Source: UBA1672 sp046542355 | GTDB lineage: Bacteria > Pseudomonadota > Alphaproteobacteria > Micavibrionales > Micavibrionaceae | DNA length: 21,664 nucleotides | Assembly (NCBI GenBank): GCA_046542355.1 | Contig: JBKHBN010000030.1 | Coordinates: 1 to 21,664 of the forward strand | Reading direction: 5' to 3' | Shown here: positions 1 through 8,011 of the stretch, piece by piece | How positions within the stretch are numbered: the stretch's first letter is position 1 | Layout of the letters: each line of letters begins with the position of its first letter | Notes under the pieces: model-generated | The model's input: the letters and a program-made list of their open reading frames with translations, nothing else | Database searches by the model: none | Told to the model about the DNA's origin: nothing | Position numbers and translations under genes: made by a program

Positions 1-89
1 ATCTTCAATTTATTTGTTCTTCGCCAGAAAATTGGCCTTTTTTACGGGTGACTACGTAGCTATCAATGGCCATAAAAGTCTCTTTCGTG

Positions 90-118
90 TTGAGAACCCG
101 ATGCGATTATTATACATA
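90..118 (+). promoter_or_regulatory. Weak candidate promoter upstream of the rRNA methyltransferase
   Basis: A TTGAGA element at 90-95 is followed by the overlapping AT-rich hexamers TATACA (111-116, 15-bp spacer) and TACATA (113-118, 17-bp spacer). This would place a transcript start near 125, roughly 100 nt before the chosen start codon at 222. The match is modest; the gene could also be read from a promoter outside the window. I see no convincing gene in 1-221. Confidence 0.25.
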
Positions 119-221
119 ATGTTTGTTCAGGCGGCAAGTTAGAAACAGGTCAGGTGTTATGTCTCGTTCATATATCGATTTCGATTGTGAATTTTCCTTC
201 TCTCCTGTAAGAGTAGGCTCC

Positions 222-1508
222 ATGAAACCAGCATCACGCATTAAGGCAACTATTGAAATATTGAGCAGCACGCACCGCTCACGCGTTCCTCTGGATAAAT
301 GCGTGGGTGATTATATGCGCGTGCGCCGTTATATCGGCTCCAAAGATCGGAGCAATATCGCCGAACGTATTTACGATATCACACGCGCCCATGCACGGCT
401 TGGCTGGTGGCTGGAGCGGGTAAAGCATGAGGATACGCCGCGCGCACGGGTTATGGCCTGGGTTATTCTTGGCGAGCAGGCCGATGAAAAGCGGCTAAAG
501 GATTTGTTTGATGGGTCAAGATATGCGCCTGAATCTCCAAGCGATAATGAGCTTGACTTTGCCCGTAAGCTGATCGGCCAGCCTTTGATGCGCAAAGATA
601 TGCCGGAGCATGTTCTGGTTGAATGTCCGCCAGAGCATGAATCCCTTTTGCGCGCGCGTTTTGGGGATGATTTTGCTGAGGAAATGAATGCCATGCTCCA
701 GCCCGCACCTCTGGATTTGCGCGTTAACGGGTTTTTGGCTGATAAAGAAAAAGTCATGGCCTATCTTAAAGCCGATGGTGTAAAGGTCAATGAAACGGCG
801 CTGTGCCCTTGGGCTTTACGATGTGAAAGCAAAGCCTATCTTTCGCGCACCAAAGCTTTTGCCAAAGGCTGGGTTGAGATTCAAGATGAAGGCTCTCAGC
901 TTATTGCGTGGCTCTGTGATGCGCAGCCGGGCATGCAGGTGCTTGATTACTGCGCCGGAGCGGGTGGGAAAACGCTGGCTTTGGCGACGGCTATGCAGCG
1001 CAAAGGGCGCATTGTGGCCATGGATACAGATGAGCGGCGGCTTGAAAAGGGGCGCAAGCGCTATCGTAAGGCCGGGGTTGCAGATATTATCGAGCTTCGA
1101 AGCCTGTCTGATGAAAAGCAGCACAAATGGCTCAAGCGCCAAAAAGGGAAATTTGATGTTGTCTTGATCGATGCGCCTTGCAGCGGCAGCGGTACGTGGC
1201 GGCGCAACCCTGATATGCGCTGGCAGACTTACGGGCCTGCGCTGGAGGAGCTTACCGTTATTCAGGCACAAATTCTGGATCAGGCGCATAAATGCGTTAA
1301 ATCTGGCGGGCGGCTGGTTTATGCAACATGCTCTTTATTCGATGCAGAAAATGAGGATCAGATCACCCGTTTTCTAGAGCAGTATCCTGATTTTGAAATT
1401 TATAGCCTTGATAAGAGTTTGGGGCTTGGTCACCCCTATATGCGCCTTAGTCCTTTGCGCCATAAAACGGACGGGTTTTTTGCCGCTGTTTTGCGCCGCA
1501 AGGCATAA
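222..1508 (+). CDS. rsmB: RsmB/NOP-family 16S rRNA (cytosine-C5) methyltransferase
   Basis: This is a SAM-dependent RNA m5C methyltransferase of the RsmB/NOL1/NOP2/Sun family, acting on ribosomal RNA in the cytoplasm. From the start at 222 the protein has 428 residues. The N-terminal third is a helical region typical of bacterial RsmB-like proteins. The Rossmann-fold catalytic domain follows, with the SAM motif DYCAGAGGKT at about residue 242, the motif IV cysteine in DAPCSGSGTW (C320), and the motif VI cysteine in YATCS (C370). These are the family's two signature cysteines. An upstream in-frame ATG at 123 would add a 33-residue extension rich in Arg and Phe that does not look like the family, so I chose 222, where the conserved-looking MKPASRIKATIEIL begins; a weak purine stretch (AAGAG) precedes it. 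The gene ends 5 bp from the stop of the convergent HAD gene. The exact target base (967 in E. coli RsmB) is inferred, not shown. Confidence 0.88.
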   Translation: MKPASRIKATIEILSSTHRSRVPLDKCVGDYMRVRRYIGSKDRSNIAERIYDITRAHARLGWWLERVKHEDTPRARVMAWVILGEQADEKRLKDLFDGSRYAPESPSDNELDFARKLIGQPLMRKDMPEHVLVECPPEHESLLRARFGDDFAEEMNAMLQPAPLDLRVNGFLADKEKVMAYLKADGVKVNETALCPWALRCESKAYLSRTKAFAKGWVEIQDEGSQLIAWLCDAQPGMQVLDYCAGAGGKTLALATAMQRKGRIVAMDTDERRLEKGRKRYRKAGVADIIELRSLSDEKQHKWLKRQKGKFDVVLIDAPCSGSGTWRRNPDMRWQTYGPALEELTVIQAQILDQAHKCVKSGGRLVYATCSLFDAENEDQITRFLEQYPDFEIYSLDKSLGLGHPYMRLSPLRHKTDGFFAAVLRRKA

Positions 1509-1512
1509 TTAT

Positions 1513-2307
1513 TCAGCCCAATGCGCATTCAGGCTGCATGGCGTAGCCTTGGCAGGGAGCATTACTTGCCAATATACACTCTATTGCGGTGTGAACATCC
1601 TTTGCAACCACATCAACATATTCAGGCATGTCGGCATCCGGCTCAAAGTCCGGTGATATGAGCACCGTTGTCATACCAAGGTCTTTGGCATTTTTCAGGT
1701 TTTTTGGCGTATCTTCTACCATAATGTATCCTATGCCTCGCTTTTTCGAATCCTGTGTTTGCGGAGCGCCCAGACGATCAAGGGCTTCTTCAAACATTTT
1801 TGTTGAAACCGACTTGCCTTCAGGTACATCATCTTTTGTTACAATCGTTTCCCGATCAAAAAGAGCTGCTATCCCCGTTTTCTCTAATGTGAAGGCTGTC
1901 CATTCAAGGTTACCATGAGTGGCGATAGCTGTTGGGATTCCGTTTTCTTTCAACTGTCTCAATCCAGCAAGAGGAGTTGTTTGCATATCAAAGAATGTCG
2001 CTGTATTTGCTTTTTGTATCATTTGTCGATAGTGCTCATTGCGCATATCGGGCGCTGGCACTCCATATTCATACGTGAATATTTCCAGTGACCCCCCGTA
2101 TTCTTGGCGGCTTTCTTGGATCAAGTCTTCAATTTTACTTCTATCTTGCAGATCTGGAATCAATGCTCTGATTGCATCAATAGCGGCTTCCATATGGAGA
2201 CTGTTGGCTTCACCTTCCCGGTACAAAGTCAGATCATTATCAAAAACAACGCCCAGTACTCTATGGGCAAAGCAATGACTTTCACCTTTTCGAAGGAAAA
2301 TAGTCAT
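1513..2307 (-). CDS. HAD-superfamily hydrolase, pyrimidine 5'-nucleotidase-like
   Basis: This 264-residue protein is a haloacid-dehalogenase-type phosphatase. Motif I is FDNDLTLY with D23 and D25 as nucleophile and acid/base (DxDxT). Motif II is the Thr in AIATHGN, motif III a Lys in GKSVSTKMF, and motif IV the acidic pair in MVEDTPKNLKNAKDLGM. The motif IV form (ED followed by a conserved NLKNAK-LGM) is typical of the subgroup containing pyrimidine 5'-nucleotidases and related phosphoglycolate phosphatase-like enzymes; a helical cap lies between motifs I and II. The substrate cannot be read from the sequence. The start is the only ATG before motif I. The N-terminus (about 16 residues before the first strand) is slightly long. 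A possible promoter lies about 35 nt upstream, so the gene is probably monocistronic, convergent to the rRNA methyltransferase. Confidence 0.8.
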   Translation of the reverse strand: MTIFLRKGESHCFAHRVLGVVFDNDLTLYREGEANSLHMEAAIDAIRALIPDLQDRSKIEDLIQESRQEYGGSLEIFTYEYGVPAPDMRNEHYRQMIQKANTATFFDMQTTPLAGLRQLKENGIPTAIATHGNLEWTAFTLEKTGIAALFDRETIVTKDDVPEGKSVSTKMFEEALDRLGAPQTQDSKKRGIGYIMVEDTPKNLKNAKDLGMTTVLISPDFEPDADMPEYVDVVAKDVHTAIECILASNAPCQGYAMQPECALG

Positions 2308-2347
2308 GTTCTTTTCTTACCTCTTCACTGTAATATTCATACATTCT

Positions 2348-2377
2348 TATATAACTTTTCTTGCCTCACCGTAACAA
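2348..2377 (-). promoter_or_regulatory. Candidate promoter for the HAD phosphatase gene
   Basis: On the minus strand TTGTTA (complement of 2372-2377) and TATATA (complement of 2348-2353) are separated by 18 bp. A transcript would start near 2341 and have a leader of about 33 nt before the ATG at 2307. The surrounding 2308-2501 region is AT-rich. Apart from a small hairpin at 2427-2445 it shows nothing else I can name. Confidence 0.35.
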
Positions 2378-2501
2378 TATATTGTCAACAAATAATTAAC
2401 CGGGCATATATAACCAATCAGACCGTATCGCACATAATATGCGATGATCCTGCTTTGGTTTACTGACATTCATGTTCAAGCAAGACTGTTAAATCAAGCG
2501 G

Positions 2502-4847
2502 CTAAGCGGCTTCCACGGCTGAGCGATTGCGCATAATTTTTGCGGCTTCTACCATGTTTTCGAGCGCAGGTTTTACCTCTTCCCAGCCACGGGTTTTCAG
2601 GCCGCAATCCGGGTTGACCCAGATCTGCCGCTCATCGAGCACATTCTTGGCTTTCTCAAGCAAATCAACCATCTCATCAACATTGGGAACGCGCGGGGAG
2701 TGAATATCATACACGCCAGGCCCAATCTCATTGGGGTATTTATAAGCAACAAACGCGTCGAGCAGTTCCATTTGCGAGCGTGATGTCTCAATAGAGATTA
2801 CATCGGCATCCATTGCTGCGATTGATTCAATAATATCGTTGAACTCTGAATAGCACATATGGGTGTGGATCTGAGTTTTATCTTCTACGCAGCATGAAGC
2901 AACTCTGAAATCTTCTACAGCTCTATCGAGATACGCTTTCCAATCCTCTTTGCGCAAAGGCAGTCCTTCGCGGAAAGCGGCCTCATCGATCTGGATGATG
3001 CGGATTCCGGCGGCCTCAAGGTCGGAGACTTCATCACGAATGGCCAGTGCTATCTGGCGCGATGTTGCGCTTCGGGGCTGGTCATCTCGCACAAAAGACC
3101 ATTGCAATATAGTCACCGGCCCGGTTAGCATTCCTTTCATTACCTTATCTGTTTGTTCCTGCGCGTATTTTGACCATTCTACAGTCATAGCGCGGGGGCG
3201 TGACACATCGCCATAAATGATTGGCGGCTTCACGCAGCGCGAGCCATAGGACTGCACCCAGCCATATTTGGTAAAGGCAAAACCTGAGAGCTGCTCACCG
3301 AAATATTCTACCATATCATTACGCTCGGCCTCACCATGCACGAGAATATCAATACCGATATCATGCTGAAATTCTACCACTTTTCTGATCTGCGCTTGCA
3401 TAGCCTCTTTATATGAAGCTTCATCCAGCGTTCCTTTTTTGTGCGCAGCACGTGCCTTTCTGATTTCCTGTGTTTGCGGAAAAGAGCCAATTGACGTGGT
3501 TGGATATAAAGGCAGATTTAACGCGTCGCGCTGAAGCTGATCACGTTGCGCGAAAGGTGATTTGCGGCGCTTCATATCAGGGGTAATGGAAGCTGCGCGC
3601 TGTTTTACTTCTTCGTTGTGAATGCGGGAAGATGTCCTGCGGTCAGATTGCACAGCGTTGCTCAATGTAATTTGATCTGTAATAGCTTCGCGGCCTTCAT
3701 TGATGCCTTTTGCAAGAACGGATATTTCTTCGATTTTTTGCATCGCGAAGGACAGCCAGCTTTTCAAAGACTCATCCATTTGTATTTCGCTGTTTAGATC
3801 AACCGGCGTATGGAGCAATGAACATGAAGGTGCAACAAATATACGCTCGGAGCCAAGCTTTTCTGCCGCCTTCTCCAGCAAGTCCAATGATGCTGACAAA
3901 TCGTTGCGCCATATGTTGCGGCCATCAACAATTCCAATAGAAAGCGCTTTTTCGTTGCCGATTTTGGCAAGCGCCTCATCCAGCGTCTGTGATGCAACAT
4001 TCGCACTGGTATTGGCCTGATTGGAGCCGCGGCACAGATCAATATGCAGTGCATCGACCGGCAAGCTGTAAAAAAGGTCCGCATTGCCGCGCGGCGTATC
4101 AAAGTAAGAGGTGACAAGAATTTTTAGACCCTCGGGTTTTTGCAGGCTGGATGCTCCGTTATTGTACGCTGCATTCACGACCCCTTTTCCAATCGGGCAC
4201 AGATCAAGGCAAAAGACCGGCTCGTCAATTTGTACCCATTGTGCACCTTTTTGTGCCAGTTTTTGTAATATCTCGTTATATACAGGAATTAGTTTTTTGA
4301 CCGTTTCCTCATGTGTGAACCCATCATATTGTGCTTTACCAAGAAATACGTAAGTTGCCGGGCCTATCAGAACAGGGCGCGTTTCAATGCCCAGATCCTT
4401 TGCTTCCTGATAATGGTCAAATATCCTGTTTGAAGAGAGTTTCGGGGTCGTTCCTTCTTCAAATTCTGGCACGATATAGTGATAATTCGTATCATACCAT
4501 TTGGTCATCTCCATGGCTGTTACATCCAGCCCATCGTTCTGCGCGCCGCGTGCCATGGCAAAATAGGTGTCCAGATCAACATTTTTTCCGCTCCATTTAT
4601 ACCGGGCAGGCACAAGACCCAGCGTTGCGGTCATATCCAGCACATGATCATAAAGAGAGAAATCATTGGAAGGAATGTGATCCAAACCAGCGTTTTTCTG
4701 AGCTTGCCAGTTCGCTTTGCGCAGCTCCTTGGCGGCATTGCGAAGCTCTTCTTGCGAGAGCTTTCCTTTCCAGTACCCTTCCACAGCTTTTTTAAGTTGA
4801 CGCATGTCACCAATACGGGGGAATCCAAGATTTGTTGCTAAAGCCAT
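2502..4847 (-). CDS. metE: Cobalamin-independent methionine synthase (5-methyltetrahydropteroyltriglutamate--homocysteine methyltransferase)
   Basis: MetE transfers the methyl group of 5-methyl-tetrahydrofolate polyglutamate to homocysteine, the last step of methionine synthesis, in the cytoplasm. The start at 4847 gives 781 residues. The N-terminal MetE domain opens with the typical LGFPRIG, and the C-terminal catalytic barrel holds all four zinc ligands: H663 and C665 (IHTHMCYSEF), E687 (ISIETSRS) and C748 (NPDCGLKTRGW). Each is offset by exactly 22 from the E. coli ligands H641/C643/E665/C726. The frame stays open to 4955, but the start at 4847 is fixed by AGGAGG with normal spacing and by the conserved N-terminus. 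It lies 154 bp downstream of metF on the same strand. The gap contains an FNR/CRP-type palindrome, so it probably has its own regulated promoter. Confidence 0.96.
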   Translation of the reverse strand: MALATNLGFPRIGDMRQLKKAVEGYWKGKLSQEELRNAAKELRKANWQAQKNAGLDHIPSNDFSLYDHVLDMTATLGLVPARYKWSGKNVDLDTYFAMARGAQNDGLDVTAMEMTKWYDTNYHYIVPEFEEGTTPKLSSNRIFDHYQEAKDLGIETRPVLIGPATYVFLGKAQYDGFTHEETVKKLIPVYNEILQKLAQKGAQWVQIDEPVFCLDLCPIGKGVVNAAYNNGASSLQKPEGLKILVTSYFDTPRGNADLFYSLPVDALHIDLCRGSNQANTSANVASQTLDEALAKIGNEKALSIGIVDGRNIWRNDLSASLDLLEKAAEKLGSERIFVAPSCSLLHTPVDLNSEIQMDESLKSWLSFAMQKIEEISVLAKGINEGREAITDQITLSNAVQSDRRTSSRIHNEEVKQRAASITPDMKRRKSPFAQRDQLQRDALNLPLYPTTSIGSFPQTQEIRKARAAHKKGTLDEASYKEAMQAQIRKVVEFQHDIGIDILVHGEAERNDMVEYFGEQLSGFAFTKYGWVQSYGSRCVKPPIIYGDVSRPRAMTVEWSKYAQEQTDKVMKGMLTGPVTILQWSFVRDDQPRSATSRQIALAIRDEVSDLEAAGIRIIQIDEAAFREGLPLRKEDWKAYLDRAVEDFRVASCCVEDKTQIHTHMCYSEFNDIIESIAAMDADVISIETSRSQMELLDAFVAYKYPNEIGPGVYDIHSPRVPNVDEMVDLLEKAKNVLDERQIWVNPDCGLKTRGWEEVKPALENMVEAAKIMRNRSAVEAA

Positions 4848-4856
4848 GTCGGCACG

Positions 4857-4862
4857 CCTCCT
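4857..4862 (-). promoter_or_regulatory. Strong ribosome binding site deciding the metE start
   Basis: On the minus strand AGGAGG is followed by CGTGCCGAC and then ATG (4847). This near-ideal Shine-Dalgarno selects the 781-residue MetE and excludes the longer reading frame beginning at 4955. Confidence 0.8.
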
Positions 4863-4935
4863 ATCAATTGTCTTTTTTCTTCCAGAGTTTATAAAAATAA
4901 ACGAAAAATGTCCTGTTTCCGAAATAAGGTTTTCT

Positions 4936-4949
4936 TTGACAAAGATCAA
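4936..4949. promoter_or_regulatory. FNR/CRP-family operator-like palindrome upstream of metE
   Basis: TTGACAAAGATCAA fits the TTGA-N6-TCAA pattern of FNR, FnrL, Anr and FixK sites and differs at one position from TTGAT-N4-ATCAA. It is centred about 95 bp upstream of the metE start codon, in the metF-metE gap. Such sites occur by chance and no mapped promoter exists, so this is a candidate only. Confidence 0.4.
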
Positions 4950-5001
4950 GAGCAAGTCTAATTATTCTTGCATGATAGTGCGCTGCACCGCAGCATTATT
5001 C

Positions 5002-5949
5002 CTAAGCAAGTGCGGCGCGAACGACATCCTTTACAATATCGGCCTTATTAAGGGTATAAAAATGAATATGTTCCACATCATTTCTTATTAGATCTTCAAC
5101 CTGCACTGTTAAAAGCTCTATTGCCAGCTTTCTTGCTTCATCGGGTTGGTCGAGCAAAGATCCAAATTTCTCATACATGGCTGATGGAACATGTGTCTGG
5201 CATCGTGCAGCAAATTTGCACATGCCCTCAAAATCATGAATCGGCAGCAATCCCGGGACAATCGATGTATCAATTCCAGCATTTCGGCATTGCTCAACAA
5301 AATGATAATATTGTTCATTATCAAAATAAAACTGTGTTATTGCACGGGTTGCTCCGGCATCGCATTTCTTTTTGAGCGCCTGAATATCATCTTCCAGCGA
5401 GGGGGCATCAGGGTGTTTTTCCGGATAAGCACCAACCGATATTTCCAAAGTCGGGTGCCAGCTCTTCAGCCCTTCAACAAAATCAGACGTATATTGAAAA
5501 TAATCGCCATCATTATCCAAAGGCCAATTCAAATCACCGGGCATGTCTCCACGCAAAGCGATAATATGACCAATTCCTTTTTCCAGAAGCTTATCAACGT
5601 AAGTGCGCAGCTCATCTTTGGTCGCGTTGATGAATGTGAGGTGGGAGCCGACTGGAATATCAGTCATTTCCATCATTTTTTCTATCGTCTCGAGCGTGCC
5701 GCCTTTCGTTGTGCCCCCTGCGCCATAGGTCACGGTCATGAAATCTGGCTTTAGAGCAATTAATTCAGGCATTTGCGCCCATAACCTTGCAGATGCCTGC
5801 TCGGTCTTCGGGGGGAAAAGCTCAAATGAGAATGTCGTTTTGCGCACTGATCCAGCTTTCCTTAGTTTATACCATGACAACGTGCCAGGGGGCATATTAG
5901 AACATTCTTTCCTTACCTGTACAAATGCAAATTTTTCAGCGTTATGCAT
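5002..5949 (-). CDS. metF: Methylenetetrahydrofolate reductase (MTHFR)
   Basis: MetF reduces 5,10-methylene-THF to 5-methyl-THF using an FAD cofactor, and so supplies the methyl donor used by the adjacent MetE. The TIM-barrel fold is recognisable by FSFELFPPKT (with the catalytic-type Glu), TVTYGAGGTTKGGTLE, the folate/FAD segment IIALRGDMPGD, and the barrel strands SVGAYPEKHPDAP, ITQFYFDNEQYYHFV and VPGLLPIHDF. Three starts are possible: GTG at 5964, ATG at 5949 (315 residues, preceded by AAGAGG at short spacing) and ATG at 5895 (297 residues, close to the 296 of E. coli MetF, weaker ribosome site). I chose 5949 with low certainty about the N-terminus. The gene is divergent from guaA, with only 80 bp between the start codons, so the two promoters must overlap or sit back to back. 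Confidence 0.92.
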   Translation of the reverse strand: MHNAEKFAFVQVRKECSNMPPGTLSWYKLRKAGSVRKTTFSFELFPPKTEQASARLWAQMPELIALKPDFMTVTYGAGGTTKGGTLETIEKMMEMTDIPVGSHLTFINATKDELRTYVDKLLEKGIGHIIALRGDMPGDLNWPLDNDGDYFQYTSDFVEGLKSWHPTLEISVGAYPEKHPDAPSLEDDIQALKKKCDAGATRAITQFYFDNEQYYHFVEQCRNAGIDTSIVPGLLPIHDFEGMCKFAARCQTHVPSAMYEKFGSLLDQPDEARKLAIELLTVQVEDLIRNDVEHIHFYTLNKADIVKDVVRAALA

Positions 5950-6029
5950 TTTCCTCTTCAACACGCGCTGATTTAACGCTAGAAAGAGACTGGCAAGGGC
6001 AACTATAAAACAAAGGTTTAACGTATTTC

Positions 6030-7598
6030 ATGGCTTCCACCCCTAATTCTCACGATCATATTCTTATTTTGGATTTTGGCTCTCAGGTCACGCAGCTTAT
6101 TGCGCGGCGATTACGCGAAAGCGGTGTTTACTGCGAGATCTGGCCATTTAATCAGGCCGATGATGCGCGCATTAAAGCTTTTGATCCGCGCGGCATTATT
6201 CTTTCTGGCGGCCCGAGCAGTGTTCTGGATAAAGAGGCAACGGCTGCGCCGGATATCGTTTTTGAGATGGGCGTTCCGGTTTTTGGCATCTGTCTTGGGC
6301 AGCAAACCATGGTGCAGCAGCTCGGCGGGCGCGTGGAAAGCGGAACATCGCGTGAGTTTGGGCGTGCTTTTGTTGATGTGTTGCAAGATTGTGAAATCAC
6401 CACGGGCGTTTGGGAGAAAGGTGCGCACGAACAGGTTTGGATGAGCCATGGCGATCATGTGGCTCTGCTGCCCGAGGGGTTTGAGACAATCGCACGATCT
6501 GAAGGAGCGCCCTATGCTTTTATTGCTGATACGCCGCGCCGCTTTTATGGTGTGCAGTTCCATCCGGAAGTTATGCATACCTTGCATGGGCGTGAGCTCT
6601 TGAAAAATTTTACGCACCAAGTTTGCGGATGCAAGGGTGACTGGACTATGGCCTCGTTTCGCGCCGAGCAAATCGCAAAAATCCGTGAGCAAGTCAGGGA
6701 TGGAAAAGTTATTTGCGGTTTATCAGGCGGCGTGGACAGCTCTGTTACGGCTGTTCTTATTCATGAGGCCATTGGCGATCAGCTCACATGCATTTATGTT
6801 GATACCGGTTTAATGCGCGCCGGTGAGAGCGAGCAGGTTATGCGCCTGTTTCGTGATCATTACAATATCCCGCTTGTTCATGAAGATGCCAGTGAACGTT
6901 TTTTGAGCGCTTTGGATGGTGTTGCTGATCCCGAGCAAAAGCGCAAAATTATCGGCTCCTTATTTATTGATGTGTTTGATGCGTGCGCATCACGCGTTGG
7001 CGGCGTTGAGTTTCTCGCGCAAGGGACGCTTTACCCCGATGTGATCGAAAGCGTGAGCTTTAGCGGCGGGCCTTCGGTTACCATCAAAAGCCATCACAAT
7101 GTTGGTGGCTTGCCCGAGACAATGAATCTTAAACTGGTCGAGCCTATGCGGGAGTTGTTCAAAGATGAGGTGCGCGAGCTTGGGCGCGAGCTGGGCATGC
7201 CAGACGCTTTTATCCGCCGCCACCCCTTCCCGGGGCCGGGGCTTGCTATTCGCGTTCCGGGCGAGATTACGCCTGAAAAGCTCGAAATTTTGCGCAAGGC
7301 CGATGTGATTTATCTGGAGGAAATTGAAAAAGCCGGGCTTTATGATGAAATATGGCAGGCTTTTGCCGTATTGCTACCAGTGAAAACCGTTGGTGTTATG
7401 GGAGACGGGCGCACCTATGACCATGTTTGCGCCTTGAGAGCCGTTACATCTACGGACGGGATGACTGCTGATTACTACCCTTTCTCACATGAATTTCTGG
7501 GGCGCGTTGCCACGCGCATCATTAACGAAGTGCGCGGCATTAACCGCGTGGTCTATGATATTACCTCCAAACCACCGGGCACGATTGAGTGGGAATAA
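6030..7598 (+). CDS. guaA: GMP synthase (glutamine-hydrolysing)
   Basis: GuaA converts XMP to GMP using ATP and glutamine, the last step of guanine nucleotide synthesis. The 522-residue protein has the expected three parts. A class I glutamine amidotransferase domain carries the triad C88 (GICLGQQ), H178 and E180 (VQFHPEV). An ATP-pyrophosphatase domain has the P-loop LSGGVDSS from about residue 231. The C-terminal dimerisation domain, with a HPFPGPGLAIR segment, ends in the near-invariant KPPGTIEWE. The length matches bacterial GuaA (about 525). The ATG follows AAAGG at rather long spacing. It is divergent from metF. Five bases after its stop a small hypothetical gene starts on the same strand, so 7604-9296 may be read through from guaA. 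Confidence 0.97.
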   Translation: MASTPNSHDHILILDFGSQVTQLIARRLRESGVYCEIWPFNQADDARIKAFDPRGIILSGGPSSVLDKEATAAPDIVFEMGVPVFGICLGQQTMVQQLGGRVESGTSREFGRAFVDVLQDCEITTGVWEKGAHEQVWMSHGDHVALLPEGFETIARSEGAPYAFIADTPRRFYGVQFHPEVMHTLHGRELLKNFTHQVCGCKGDWTMASFRAEQIAKIREQVRDGKVICGLSGGVDSSVTAVLIHEAIGDQLTCIYVDTGLMRAGESEQVMRLFRDHYNIPLVHEDASERFLSALDGVADPEQKRKIIGSLFIDVFDACASRVGGVEFLAQGTLYPDVIESVSFSGGPSVTIKSHHNVGGLPETMNLKLVEPMRELFKDEVRELGRELGMPDAFIRRHPFPGPGLAIRVPGEITPEKLEILRKADVIYLEEIEKAGLYDEIWQAFAVLLPVKTVGVMGDGRTYDHVCALRAVTSTDGMTADYYPFSHEFLGRVATRIINEVRGINRVVYDITSKPPGTIEWE

Positions 7599-7603
7599 GA
7601 TAA

Positions 7604-8011
7604 ATGGCAAATACACCAACCAATATCAATGAAATCGCGATAGAAATAGCGCCCCTGATAGCTGACGAAGTTTCATCGGAAATGCACGTTACTGTAGCGC
7701 TTATTGGAGCGATCAGCGCACTGGGAGGCGTTTTACTTGGGATTTTCGGGAACGCTTTTGTAGAATGGTGCAGAGCTAAATCTAAAAGAAACCTTGATAA
7801 GCAACGAAAAGATTTATTAGAGACCTTGCTTAAAGATAAAAACCATGAATGGAGAAAATTAAAAACGCTCTCTCGTGTAATTGGTGCGTATGAAGACGAA
7901 ACCAAAAGGCTGCTTATAGAAATTAAAGCCAGAGGCTCAGAAAGAGACGATGATTTGTGGCCTTTAATTTCAGACAAGCCCCTAGCGAATAAAGGTGAAT
8001 TTTCAGAATGA
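7604..8011 (+). CDS. Small membrane-anchored protein of unknown function
   Basis: This 135-residue protein has one clear hydrophobic segment at about residues 28-48 (VTVALIGAISALGGVLLGIF). It is followed by a basic, highly charged helical stretch with coiled-coil character (about 55-85), then a compact C-terminal region from about 90 to 125 (TLSRVIGAYEDETKRLLIEI, then ARGSERDDDLWPLI). Similar N-terminal-TM/C-terminal helical proteins are scattered through proteobacteria as hypotheticals; the C-terminal part resembles a small winged-helix-like unit in which the RLLIEI helix and the GLW/DLWPLI end are conserved. I cannot assign a function. It starts 5 nt after the guaA stop and its stop overlaps the next start (ATGA at 8008-8011), so it is probably translationally coupled on both sides. 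Confidence 0.65.
   Translation: MANTPTNINEIAIEIAPLIADEVSSEMHVTVALIGAISALGGVLLGIFGNAFVEWCRAKSKRNLDKQRKDLLETLLKDKNHEWRKLKTLSRVIGAYEDETKRLLIEIKARGSERDDDLWPLISDKPLANKGEFSE

Noticed and set aside
5..73. A 22-codon minus-strand ORF beginning ATGGCC with a purine-rich upstream stretch
   Set aside because: Too short to support; no recognisable motif and it sits in the upstream region of the methyltransferase gene.
371..1289. Several open frames on the minus strand and in other plus frames inside the rRNA methyltransferase gene
   Set aside because: They overlap a well-supported gene, show no domain motifs and have the Arg/Ser/Ala-rich look of shadow frames.
2427..2445. Hairpin ATCGCA...TGCGAT after metE as a terminator
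   Set aside because: The six-bp stem is perfect, but no T-run follows on the minus strand, so it is not a convincing intrinsic terminator.
4848..4955. Longer MetE with a 36-residue N-terminal extension
   Set aside because: The extension is upstream of a near-perfect ribosome binding site and lacks similarity to MetE starts.
4848..5001. SAM riboswitch in front of metE
   Set aside because: I looked for SAM-I/SAM-II-like helices and a pseudoknot in the metF-metE gap and saw none; only the FNR-type dyad stands out.
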